From Bacillota bacterium (GTDB lineage Bacteria; Bacillota; Desulfitobacteriia; Desulfitobacteriales; JAJXUE01): a stretch of 47,693 bases of DNA. The notes under the pieces were generated by a model. That model saw only the letters and a program-made list of their open reading frames with translations, did not search any database and was not told where the DNA came from. Below, piece after piece: positions 39,762-46,960 of the stretch. The stretch lies in contig JAJZPO010000010.1 in NCBI GenBank assembly GCA_021811155.1, forward strand, positions 3,054 through 50,746, written 5' to 3'. The translations under genes were made by a program, and so were the position numbers. Positions within the stretch are counted from its first letter, which is position 1. Every line of letters begins with the position of its first letter.

Positions 39762-40991
39762 TTAGGATTGAGATGCTGAACGCTTGCCCGCACTCCTGCC
39801 GCGGCTTACCGCTGCCAATAAAACCACGACGATTGCCCCGCTCAGCACGAAGGTAGGGCCGGCGCCCAATAGGCGGGCCAGCCCGCCTGCATAAAGGCTG
39901 CCAAAGGGACTGAATCCCACAAACACCAGACTGAACAGGCTCATCACCCTGCCCCGCAGGTGGTCTGGAGTTGAAATCTGCAGGCTGGTATTGGCGGAGG
40001 CGTTAAACACAATCATTGCCCATCCCGCCAAGGCTAGGAGTACCAAGGATACCCAGTAACTTTTCTGCAGCCCCAAAAGTATGAGCATGATTCCCAGGGC
40101 CAGAGCCGCAGTGCGCAAGAAACCGGTTTTTGGCCCGGACCTGCTGGCTGCAGCCAGGGTAACCGCCCCAGCCAGAGCCCCAAGCCCCAGAGACGAAACC
40201 AGAAAGCCGTATCCGCCTGCTGATTGCCCCAGTGCGCCCTGGGCAAACACAGGCACCAGCACATTAAAATTGACGCCAAAGATGCTGACCACCGCCATCA
40301 GCAGCAGGGTGGAGGCGATACTTTGGCTCCCCCGGGCAAAACGCAGACCCTCCTTCACCTCGGCCAGGACAGGGGCGCGCCTCCCCGCACGGGGGATCCG
40401 GGGCGGATCTGATATCAGGGTCAAGCCTACCAGCACGGCAATAAAACTCAGGCCGTTGACCAGGAAACTCACCCACAAGCTTAAAAAGGTCATCAGGATT
40501 CCCGCCAAAGCTGGGCCTACCACCCGGGCAGCGTTAAAAATCGAAGAATTGAGCGCAATGGCGTTCATCAGATCTGTCTTGCCCACCATCTCAACCACAT
40601 ATGCCTGCCGGGTTGGGTGGTCGATTGTGGTCACCAAACCCAGGATAACAGCCAGCACCACAATCTGCCAGTAGCGGATTGCCCCTGCCCAGACCAGCGC
40701 AGCCAGAACAAATGCCTGCAGCATCAAGATACTCTGCGTTATGATCAGGATCTTTCGTTTGGGATAGCGGTCAATAATTACCCCGGCAAAAAGGGCAAAA
40801 AAGAACATGGGGGCAAACTGCAGAGCGCTGACCACCCCCAAGAGCCAGGCAGACCTTGTCAACTGCAGCACCAGCCAGGCCTGGCCCACGTTCTGCATCC
40901 AGGTGCCGATAAGCGATATGCACTGCCCGCTCCAAAACAGGCGGAAATTGCGATGCCGCAAAGCCGGAAAGGTTTTCTCAGTAAGCTTCAA
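39762..40991 (-). CDS. MFS transporter, MFS_3/EntS-like
   Basis: 409 residues; TTG start with AGGGAG about eight nt upstream. It begins FPALRHRNFRLFWSGQCISLIGTW, the MFS_3 signature, with loop 2-3 GVIIDRYPKRKIL and the family's conserved ADHPTRQA-like segment (TTIDHPTRQAYVVEMV). About 12 membrane segments, ending in a basic tail (SRGRSAGKRSAS). Probably an exporter of a small hydrophobic or siderophore-like compound. It is less like the 12537 gene than its own subgroup, so not a recent duplicate. It stands alone upstream of the uracil permease promoter (divergent). Confidence 0.86.
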   Translation of the reverse strand: MKLTEKTFPALRHRNFRLFWSGQCISLIGTWMQNVGQAWLVLQLTRSAWLLGVVSALQFAPMFFFALFAGVIIDRYPKRKILIITQSILMLQAFVLAALVWAGAIRYWQIVVLAVILGLVTTIDHPTRQAYVVEMVGKTDLMNAIALNSSIFNAARVVGPALAGILMTFLSLWVSFLVNGLSFIAVLVGLTLISDPPRIPRAGRRAPVLAEVKEGLRFARGSQSIASTLLLMAVVSIFGVNFNVLVPVFAQGALGQSAGGYGFLVSSLGLGALAGAVTLAAASRSGPKTGFLRTAALALGIMLILLGLQKSYWVSLVLLALAGWAMIVFNASANTSLQISTPDHLRGRVMSLFSLVFVGFSPFGSLYAGGLARLLGAGPTFVLSGAIVVVLLAAVSRGRSAGKRSASQS

Positions 40992-41151
40992 AGTGTTGCT
41001 CCCTGTTGGTATTCACCTGCTATTAACATAGCACACTTGGATACTTCGTGTCACGAAAAGTTATTCAAACTGACAAGGTAATAGAACCAGCAACACGATG
41101 CTATTACGACCTTAATGTCGAATACCGTATATATCAGTCGAAAATTCTTTA

Positions 41152-41180
41152 TTGAAGTCGCAAATGAAATATGTTATGCT
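41152..41180 (+). promoter_or_regulatory. promoter of the uracil permease leader
   Basis: -35 TTGAAG (41152-41157), 17-nt spacer, -10 TATGCT (41175-41180), about 45 nt before the PyrR site. Confidence 0.7.
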
Positions 41181-41226
41181 TCAGGACGAGAATAAAAGAA
41201 TGGTCCCAGGACCTGCCTTTTAATTT

Positions 41227-41318
41227 AGTCCAGTGAGGCTAAGAAAGGGAAAGATCCGGCGCTGCACGATGCGACCTCTTTCTGGCCAAAAGGTAGGAAG
41301 AGGCCGTTTTTATTCCCG
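41227..41318 (+). promoter_or_regulatory. PyrR-dependent attenuator
   Basis: PyrR-binding loop AGTCCAGTGAGGCT (41227-41240) matches the AGUCCAGAGAGGCU core of Bacillus pyr anti-antiterminators. A terminator follows: CGACCTCTTTCT pairs with AGGAAGAGGCCG, then TTTTTA. With UMP, PyrR would stabilise the first hairpin and let the terminator form. Confidence 0.85.
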
Positions 41319-41344
41319 CAAAAATCTGTGGAGGTGTTTGGCTC

Positions 41345-42586
41345 ATGCAAACCACTGTCGGAATCAACGAAAGACTGCCCCTGGTCAGGGCGATACCCTT
41401 AGGAATTCAACACGTTTTCGCCATGTTCGGCGCCACAGTCCTGGTACCCTTTCTGACCGGTCTCAGCCCGGCCGTAGCTCTTCTCTCCTCAGGCGTGGGA
41501 ACAATCATCTTCCTGCTCCTGACCGGCCGCAAGGTTCCTGCCTACCTGGGCTCTTCCTTTGCTTACATCGGAGCGCTCACCATCTTCGTCAAACAGAACC
41601 ACACCCTGGGGTCTGCCATGGGCGGCGTGGTATCTGTAGGCCTGGTCTATGTAGTCTTCTTTCTGCTGATGAAAGTATTCGGCACCGGGTTCATACATAA
41701 GCTTGTTCCCCCGGTTGTGGCCGGACCCGTGGTGGCCATTATCGGCCTCAGCCTCACCCCGGTCGCCGCAGGCATGGCGGCAGACGACTGGCGCATCGCC
41801 GCCTTTACCCTGGCGGTGACCGTCCTGCTCTCGGTGTACGCCAAAGGCTTTTATAAAGTCATTCCTATCCTGCTCGGGATTATTGCCGGCTACATCTTTG
41901 CGGCGCTATTGGGCAAAGTTGATTTGACCGCGCTCAAGGCTTCCTTCGCCACACCCTTTGTCTCACCCATCCAAGCGGGGTCCTGGCAGTTTCCCCAACT
42001 TGACATGGCGGCCATCGCAGCCATGGCGCCTCTGGCCCTGGTTACGATCATCGAAGACCTTGGGCACATCTTTGTCCTGGGCAATATCACAAATAAGGAC
42101 ATGATCACCAATCCCGGCTTCGACCGCGTTGTTCTGGGCAACGGCCTGGCCACCCTGTTCGCCGGTTTCCTGGGCGGCCCTCCGGTGACCACCTACGGCG
42201 AAAATATCGGCGTCCTCGCCGTTACCCGGGTGTACAGCACATTTAACATCTTGATGGCGGCAATTATTGCTATTATTCTCAGCTTCGTCAACCCGTTGCA
42301 GGCTGCGGTGCATTCCATTCCTCTGTCGGTTATGGGCGGGGTAACAATCCTCCTGTTCGGCATGATCGGCGCGGCTGGCTTAAGGACCCTGGTGGAAGCG
42401 AAAGTTGACTTCTCAGACGCCAAAAACCTCATCGTGGCCTCGGTTATCTTCGCCCTGGGCATCGGCCTGAAAGACCACTCGGTTGCCTGGGCTTCCGGCG
42501 TGGGCATTGTGTTAAACCTAGTTCTCAGCGGGTTTGGCGGTAAAAAAGGAGCAGAAAAAACCGCCGCCGGCAGGGCTGTCAAGTAG
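41345..42586 (+). CDS. uraA: uracil permease (nucleobase:cation symporter-2 family)
   Basis: 413 residues, 12-14 membrane segments. NCS2 family landmarks: LGIQHVFAMFGATVLVPFLT near the start, the substrate-loop motif ALVTIIEDLGHIFVLGNI, and NGLATLFAGFLGGPPVTTYGENIG, the motif that includes the conserved Asn/Glu residues. PSV of xanthine permeases is absent, and the leader is pyrimidine-type, so uracil is the best substrate. ATG with GGAGG ten nt upstream. It sits behind a PyrR attenuator (41227-41318), so expression falls when pyrimidines are ample. No other pyr gene follows; it is a single-gene unit. pyrP is an equivalent name. Confidence 0.92.
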   Translation: MQTTVGINERLPLVRAIPLGIQHVFAMFGATVLVPFLTGLSPAVALLSSGVGTIIFLLLTGRKVPAYLGSSFAYIGALTIFVKQNHTLGSAMGGVVSVGLVYVVFFLLMKVFGTGFIHKLVPPVVAGPVVAIIGLSLTPVAAGMAADDWRIAAFTLAVTVLLSVYAKGFYKVIPILLGIIAGYIFAALLGKVDLTALKASFATPFVSPIQAGSWQFPQLDMAAIAAMAPLALVTIIEDLGHIFVLGNITNKDMITNPGFDRVVLGNGLATLFAGFLGGPPVTTYGENIGVLAVTRVYSTFNILMAAIIAIILSFVNPLQAAVHSIPLSVMGGVTILLFGMIGAAGLRTLVEAKVDFSDAKNLIVASVIFALGIGLKDHSVAWASGVGIVLNLVLSGFGGKKGAEKTAAGRAVK

Positions 42587-42590
42587 GTTT

Positions 42591-42650
42591 AGCAGACAGC
42601 ATACATGAAAGGCTGGCAATATCGCCGGCCTTTCATGTATGCTGTCTGCT
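42591..42650. repeat. 60-nt near-perfect hairpin after uraA
   Basis: AGCAGACAGCATACATGAAA + GGCTGGC, loop AATATC, GCCGGCC + TTTCATGTATGCTGTCTGCT: 27 paired positions with one T-G pair. No T tract follows, so it is not a standard terminator, though it can stop exonucleases or polymerase. Confidence 0.9.
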
Positions 42651-42862
42651 GCCTGAGGCGCATTCCCTGCCGGAGCATACCTGCCGGGTGCTGAGCCCGC
42701 CTTCCGCTATCCCTTAACCAGCCCTCGAAGCGGCTAAAGGCCTGGCATTGAAACCCGGTTATTACCGCACGGAAAAATCCGCAGCGCAGGTGTTCCAGCG
42801 GCAGGTTTTACCGGCTCGCTGCCGAAAGAGTAAGGTATTCTAGCTAAAAGGGGTGATAGTTT

Positions 42863-43681
42863 TTGCCTGATAAACTTATAACCCTGGCTCAGGCGGTAGC
42901 GGCGATTCCGGACGGCTCCACTGTGGCCCTGGGCGGCAATACCCTGCACCGCTCTCCTTCGGCAGCTGTGCATGAGTTAATCCGTCAAAACAAACGCAAC
43001 CTCAGCCTAGTCACCACCGCCGGAGCTTATACGGTGGATGTCCTCTGCGGCAGCGGCGCCGCCTCCCAGGTAATTGCAGCGTACGTGGGGTTCGAATCTT
43101 TCGGTCTCGCCCCCCGCTTCCGCCGCAGTGTGGAACAGGGCCAGGTGAACCTGCTTGAGCATACCTGACCAACCCTGATTGCAGGACTGCGGGCCGCAGT
43201 CCAGGGAGTATCCTTCCTGCCGGTAGTAGGGGTCAAGGGTTCGGACCTTGTCCAGGCGCAGGGGTTCAAACTCGTCCAGGATCCATACAGCCTTAAAGAA
43301 TACGTGGCGGTCAGAGCTATTGAACCCGATTGGGCCCTGATTCACGTGGAAAAGGCGGACAAGGAAGGCAACGCCGTAATGTGGGGTTCCAAATATGATG
43401 ATCTTCTCCTGGCGAAAGCGAGCAAACAGGTCATCATCACCTGCGAACAGGTGGTCCCGACTGAAGATCTGCAAGCCAGGCCGGAGGGGACAGATATTCC
43501 GGGTTTCATGGTGCAGGCTGTGGTGGAAGCGCCCCGGGGCGCCTGGCCCTGCAGCTGCGGGCAGACCTATCCCTTTGACGCTGAATTCTTCCAGGCCTAT
43601 TTGCAAGCTGCGGCAAGCGACGAGAATTACACCAAATTCATGGCCCGGATTCTTGCCGGCGAAAGGGGGCCCGTGTTGTGA
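42863..43681 (+). CDS. CoA-transferase subunit A with in-frame TGA at codon 102
   Basis: 272 residues if TGA 43166-43168 is read through. TTG start with AAGGGGTGAT upstream. Part 1 (1-101): ITLAQAVAAIPDGSTVALGG (glycine loop), GFESFGLAPRFRRSVEQG, ending LLEHT. Part 2, same frame: PTLIAGLRAAVQGVSFLPVV, SLKEYVAVRAIEPDWALIHV, EKADKEGNAVMWG. Both parts are normal for glutaconate/IpdA-type CoA-transferase alpha subunits, and length is right only if joined. A 7-bp stem with loop GGGCC lies 22 nt after the TGA, like a SECIS element, so selenocysteine (perhaps in place of Cys) is possible; a nonsense mutation or sequencing error is the alternative. The subunit B gene overlaps by 4 nt. From frame conservation, selenoprotein or recent pseudogene. 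Confidence 0.75.
43184..43202 (+). promoter_or_regulatory. SECIS-like hairpin after the CoA-transferase TGA
   Basis: GGACTGC (43184-43190), loop GGGCC (43191-43195), GCAGTCC (43196-43202), a perfect 7-bp stem. The loop begins 22 nt past the TGA, inside the 16-37 nt range of bacterial SECIS elements, and starts with G. It also encodes family-conserved residues, so chance is possible. Confidence 0.45.
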
Positions 43682-44397
43682 GTCTGGAACAAAGCAATAT
43701 GATGGTGGTAGCCCTGGCCCGCTTACTGCGGGACGGCGAAACCGCATTTCACGGGGTGGCATCCCCCATACCCATGCTGGCTATCCTTTTGGCTCAAAAG
43801 CTCCAAGCCCCCAATCTGACCTATATCAATATCACCGGCAGTGTCAACCCGTCTCCTGCCTCCTTCACCTCTTCCACAGCAGACCCGGTACTGTTGCGGG
43901 GTACAGCGTCTATCTTCACCCTGGCCGATGCCTTTGATCTGGCCGCCCGGGGCAAGCTGGACACGGCTTTTCTCAGCGGGGTGCAGATCGACAGGCACGG
44001 CAACATCAATATGAGCGCCATCGGCGACTACGCCAAACCCAAAGTCCGACTGCCCGGCGGGGCCGGGTCCGCCTTCCTGACTGAAACAGCCGGAAGAATC
44101 CTGGCCTGGCGTACCCGCCATGACAGCAAGACCTTCGTGGACCGGGTGAATTTCATCACCGCCGCCGGGGCCAGGCTGGACAGAGTGATCACACCCCTTT
44201 GCGTCTTTGCCCTGCGCGACGGAGAACTGAAGGTGGAGAGCATCCATTATTATTCAGGTCCTAACGACGTAAAAGCCAATACCGGTTTTGAGGTGCAAGT
44301 GGACTCTTCTACGCCCTTCACCCATCCACCGACGAAAGAGGAAACAGAAGCTTTGGATGAGCTTGATCCTGACTTAATCCGTCTGGTGGAATTCTAA
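43678..44397 (+). CDS. CoA-transferase subunit B
   Basis: 239 residues; GTG start overlapping the stop of subunit A (GTGA), so translation is coupled. Beta-subunit features: NMMVVALARLLRDGETAFHG, VASPIPMLAILLAQKLQAPN, a Ser/Thr-rich FTSSTADP, GKLDTAFLSGVQIDRHGNIN, and KVRLPGGAGSAFLTETAGRI. The last is the typical GGxGGA-like loop in altered form. Family: glutaconate CoA-transferase/IpdB type, which moves CoA between carboxylic acids or (IpdAB) opens rings of CoA-bound substrates. The usual catalytic Glu of ordinary transferases is not evident at its expected loop, so the IpdAB-like hydrolytic role is possible. Depends on whether subunit A is expressed. Confidence 0.85.
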   Translation: MSLEQSNMMVVALARLLRDGETAFHGVASPIPMLAILLAQKLQAPNLTYINITGSVNPSPASFTSSTADPVLLRGTASIFTLADAFDLAARGKLDTAFLSGVQIDRHGNINMSAIGDYAKPKVRLPGGAGSAFLTETAGRILAWRTRHDSKTFVDRVNFITAAGARLDRVITPLCVFALRDGELKVESIHYYSGPNDVKANTGFEVQVDSSTPFTHPPTKEETEALDELDPDLIRLVEF

Positions 44398-44564
44398 GCA
44401 GCAACCGTCCCCGGTTGAATCGATAGCCAAGGGACCTTTCCCCCTGCCACATTTTGCAGTCAGGTGAAAACCATTCGCCTGGTGACTCAAAAAAAGCATA
44501 ATAATCTCCTTTAGCAGCAAAAATAAACCTGACACCGAAAACAGTCTAAAGGAGAGAGAATAAC

Positions 44565-44735
44565 ATGCTCAGGAGCACAGGTTTTAAAACCGGAACCACT
44601 CAAACCCACCTGGGTACTTTCAACCTTCTGACCTTGAACCTGAGAGGCGACCGTACCGACTCCCATTCTCCCAGTGACGAGCCCCGGAATTACGCCGACA
44701 ACGGCGGACCCAAAGTTATCACGGACAGCTTATGA
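44565..44735 (+). CDS. small protein, 56 residues, unknown
   Basis: ATG with AAAGGAG about ten nt upstream. Product MLRSTGFKTGTTQTHLGTFN, then LLTLNLRGDRTDSHSPSDEP, ending VITDSL. Polar, rich in Thr/Ser/Asn/Asp, no Cys and no membrane segment, predicted disordered. A terminator hairpin starts 3 nt after the stop codon. I do not recognise it. The good ribosome site and terminator support a real gene. Confidence 0.6.
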   Translation: MLRSTGFKTGTTQTHLGTFNLLTLNLRGDRTDSHSPSDEPRNYADNGGPKVITDSL

Positions 44736-44737
44736 GT

Positions 44738-44762
44738 GAAGGCACCCCTGGAGGGTGCCTTC
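44738..44762 (+). terminator. terminator of the 44565 small gene
   Basis: GAAGGCACCC-CTGGA-GGGTGCCTTC; only a weak T run follows (AGCTTGTC). Confidence 0.55.
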
Positions 44763-44828
44763 AGCTTGTCAAGCCTTGCTTTCCCGGCTAAGATATAAGA
44801 GAAAATATTCCCGGGAGGTTTTGCACGC

Positions 44829-44999
44829 ATGAAAGTTAAAATCTTTGAGGCCGGGAACTCCGGCGCCTTGGAAAGCGAGGTCAACCAGTGGCTCCAGGAC
44901 AACTCCTGGGTCAAGATCAACACCATAACCCAAAGTTCCAGCTCCAAGACAGTAATTTCAATCTGGTACCAGGAACCTGATGTGCCGATTCTCGGCTGA
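44829..44999 (+). CDS. Cse60-like small protein, 56 residues
   Basis: ATG with GGGAGG ten nt upstream. Product MKVKIFEAGNSGALESEVNQ, then WLQDNSWVKINTITQSSSSK, ending PDVPILG. The pattern, a short beta strand, an ExxxNQWLQ helix, then strands ending in (I)SIWYQ, resembles the sporulation protein Cse60 group and similar small dodecin-like or beta-alpha-beta proteins. Recognition is from memory, so the name is tentative. If right, it adds to the sporulation signal given by YyaC. A family B REP unit follows, bridging to the convergent methyltransferase gene. Confidence 0.6.
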   Translation: MKVKIFEAGNSGALESEVNQWLQDNSWVKINTITQSSSSKTVISIWYQEPDVPILG

Positions 45000-45020
45000 T
45001 CACCCGACTGACTCATTTTT

Positions 45021-45066
45021 CGCTAGGACGCCAAGAACCGTCCCTGACGTCCCTGACGTCCTAGCG
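45021..45066. repeat. REP-like palindrome, family B
   Basis: CGCTAGGACG...CGTCCTAGCG with internal GAACCGTCCC and a doubled TGACGTCCC. The TAG that ends the methyltransferase gene (45061-45063, minus strand) is part of the right arm. Confidence 0.7.
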
Positions 45067-46395
45067 GTCACGGACTTCGAAGATGGCGAACTTGAGGTAG
45101 TTGCTTTCCTCGGAGGCCAGGAGGATGGGGTGGTCCTTGCCTGCGGAGCGGAACTCCACGAGGCGCAGGGTTTTGCCGGCGTCCCTGGCAGCATCCGTAA
45201 TCAGGGAAAGAAACATCTCCTTGCTCAGGTGAAAGGAGCAGGAGGCGGAGACCAGGAAGCCGCCGCTGCGCACCAGCTTGAGGCCGTGCAGGTTGATGTC
45301 TTTGTACCCCCTGCCGGCGCCCGCTAGGGCGGTGCGGGACTTGGCAAAAGCCGGGGGATCGAGGATGACCACATCCCAGCTGCGTCCCTCATGGGCGCTG
45401 GCCCGCAAATAATCAAAGGCGTTAGCGGTGACAAATTCAACCCGGTGCAGAAAACCGTTCAGCTGGACATTGCGGCGCGCGCTTTCTATGGCATGGTCGG
45501 AAATATCCAGGCAGGTCACTTTCTTGGCGCCGTATTTGCAGCTGTTCAGGGTAAAGGCGCCCGTGTGGGCAAAACAGTCCAACACCTCGGCTCCGTCCCA
45601 AAACGGATTCTTGACGACCTTTCCCCGCCGGTCCACCGGGTACAGAACAAGTTCCCCCTGTTCATCCAACAGGGGTTCTCCGCCGGCCTGCAAGGACTGC
45701 AGGTCCCGGCTAACGGGCTTCATCTCGATCCCATGGGCCTTGCCCCAGCCTGTCATGAGCGGAGCGATAGAGGCACGGTTTTCCCGCTGGTCGAAAAAGT
45801 AGCCGGTTTTTTGGCCTTCGGCAATATCAACCGCCAGACGCAAGCCGTTTTCTTCAATTTCCACCAAGGTGTCAAAAGGCTCGCTCAGAAAACCGGTAAC
45901 CTGGTCCAGTCCTTCCAGTTCACGCACAGGGACATCATTACGCTCGTAAATCCCGAGCGGGTTGAAGACCTGCTGCAAAGCCTCCACCAGCCAGGCCTTG
46001 CGCAGTTCCATCCCATAAGATAGAGTCTGGAGCGCCAGGACATCGCCAAATTTGTCTACCACTACTCCCGGCAGGAAATCGGCCTCCCCGTAAATCACCC
46101 GGCACGCCTGCAGATTGGTCGCGAACCGCTGGCGGTACTGCCACGCGTCACGCACCCTGGCCAGGAAAAGTTGGGGGTTGATGTCTTCCTGGCGGTAAGT
46201 CAGAATCCTGACCGTGATCTGGGACTTGGGGTTGTAAAGCCCGCGGGCCAGGAAGCGGCCATCGTGGTTCAAGACGTCCACCACCTCGCCAATCTCCGGC
46301 GAACCTTCAGTAGCATCAATCTCGCTGCGAAATACCCAGGGATGCCCCTGTTCCAATCTCTTCTTACGATCCTTTTTCAGCACAACTTTGTTCAC
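45061..46395 (-). CDS. rlmI: class I rRNA methyltransferase, RlmI family
   Basis: 444 residues; GTG start with GAGG seven nt upstream. An N-terminal PUA domain (VVLKKDRKKRLEQGHPWVFR, SEIDAT) is followed by the linker (LPGVVVDKFGDVLALQTLSY) and a Rossmann methyltransferase with SAM motif I VLDCFAHTGAFTLN, LDISDHAIESARRN, and catalytic-region DVVILDPPAFAKS, plus the SCSFHL motif. RlmI makes m5C1962 in 23S rRNA in E. coli; homologues here probably methylate rRNA cytosine, though exact position is inference. It is longer than the usual near-395 residues: residues about 225-280 (MKPVSRDLQSLQAGGEPLLD) look like a local insertion. Confidence 0.9.
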   Translation of the reverse strand: MNKVVLKKDRKKRLEQGHPWVFRSEIDATEGSPEIGEVVDVLNHDGRFLARGLYNPKSQITVRILTYRQEDINPQLFLARVRDAWQYRQRFATNLQACRVIYGEADFLPGVVVDKFGDVLALQTLSYGMELRKAWLVEALQQVFNPLGIYERNDVPVRELEGLDQVTGFLSEPFDTLVEIEENGLRLAVDIAEGQKTGYFFDQRENRASIAPLMTGWGKAHGIEMKPVSRDLQSLQAGGEPLLDEQGELVLYPVDRRGKVVKNPFWDGAEVLDCFAHTGAFTLNSCKYGAKKVTCLDISDHAIESARRNVQLNGFLHRVEFVTANAFDYLRASAHEGRSWDVVILDPPAFAKSRTALAGAGRGYKDINLHGLKLVRSGGFLVSASCSFHLSKEMFLSLITDAARDAGKTLRLVEFRSAGKDHPILLASEESNYLKFAIFEVRDR

Positions 46396-46442
46396 TTCTA
46401 GCCCTCACAGTCAATTATTTAGGTCAGAATTCAGACTCCCAT

Positions 46443-46477
46443 GCTAGGATAAAGGGGACGGTTCTATCCGTCCTAGC
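46443..46477. repeat. REP-like palindrome, family B
   Basis: GCTAGGAT-AAAGGGGACGGTTCTATCC-GTCCTAGC, with the GGGGACGGTTCT core. Confidence 0.7.
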
Positions 46478-46529
46478 GAATCTTGCCGAATCTTAAGCCT
46501 TGCATTGGATTCATTCGTAATCGCCTAGG

Positions 46530-46563
46530 GTGAGTCAAGCATGAACCGTCCCCGCTAACTCAC
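46530..46563. repeat. REP-like palindrome, family C (GTGAGTCA...AACTCAC)
   Basis: GTGAGTCA-AGCATGAACCGTCCCCGCT-AACTCAC; the opposite strand has the GGGGACGGTTC core. Same family as 29835-29869. Confidence 0.7.
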
Positions 46564-46586
46564 GGAAGCGTAAGAACCGTCCCTTT

Positions 46587-46645
46587 GCTTCTGCTGACTC
46601 CTGACTCCTGACTCCTGGCTCCTGTCTTCTGGCTTCTGCCCTGAA
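46587..46645. repeat. simple dispersed repeat (TGACTCCTGACTCC type)
   Basis: TGCTGACTCCTGACTCCTGA repeated, then CTCCTGGCTCCTGTCTTCTG and GCTTCTG. The longest run of this unit in the window. Confidence 0.65.
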
Positions 46646-46655
46646 ACAAGCCTTT

Positions 46656-46850
46656 TTGGGTCTGCCCGGGTCGAATTTTCTTTCTGCTCCGTTCAGCAGA
46701 CTACGTCGCCTAGCATGCTTTTCGGCTCGCTTCCTCACTTGCCGCAAACGTAGCCATAAATGGGGCGCGAGCATTCGTGCTCCCGTTCGGTCGCTCGCCG
46801 AGCATGCTAACGGCTCCTCCGTAATGCTTCTCTGCGCAGAAAGAAAATTC
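46656..46850. mobile_element. MITE-like element with 15-bp inverted ends
   Basis: GAATTTTCTTTCTGC (46673-46687) and GCAGAAAGAAAATTC (46836-46850) are perfect inverted repeats enclosing about 150 nt, which contain AGCATGCT twice. The left 40 nt (46656-46695) recur at 584-623. No protein that I trust is encoded, though frames run on both strands. No target duplication was identified. Confidence 0.5.
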
Positions 46851-46872
46851 ACCCTTAGCTTACCGGCCTGTT

Positions 46873-46952
46873 TCATTCATCAGTGGTGCCGTCAAGCGGC
46901 ATGCATGTCTGAATTCTGAATTCCGACCCAGTAGGAATACCCCAGGTCCTGA
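46873..46952. repeat. dispersed repeat plus GAATTC-type units
   Basis: 46873-46910 matches 29911-29948 (CATTCATCAGTGGTGCCG, AGCGGCATG, GTCTG). It is followed by TCTGAATTCTGAATTCCG and, at 46946, CCTGAATTCTGG units. Together with 46396-46872 this makes a 560-nt gene-free gap. Confidence 0.55.
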
Positions 46953-46960
46953 ATTCTGGC

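Noticed and set aside
46535-46919. Frames of 87-113 codons on both strands in the 46396-46960 gap
   Set aside because: They run through REP units, simple repeats and the MITE-like element, and lack ribosome sites; treated as chance frames.
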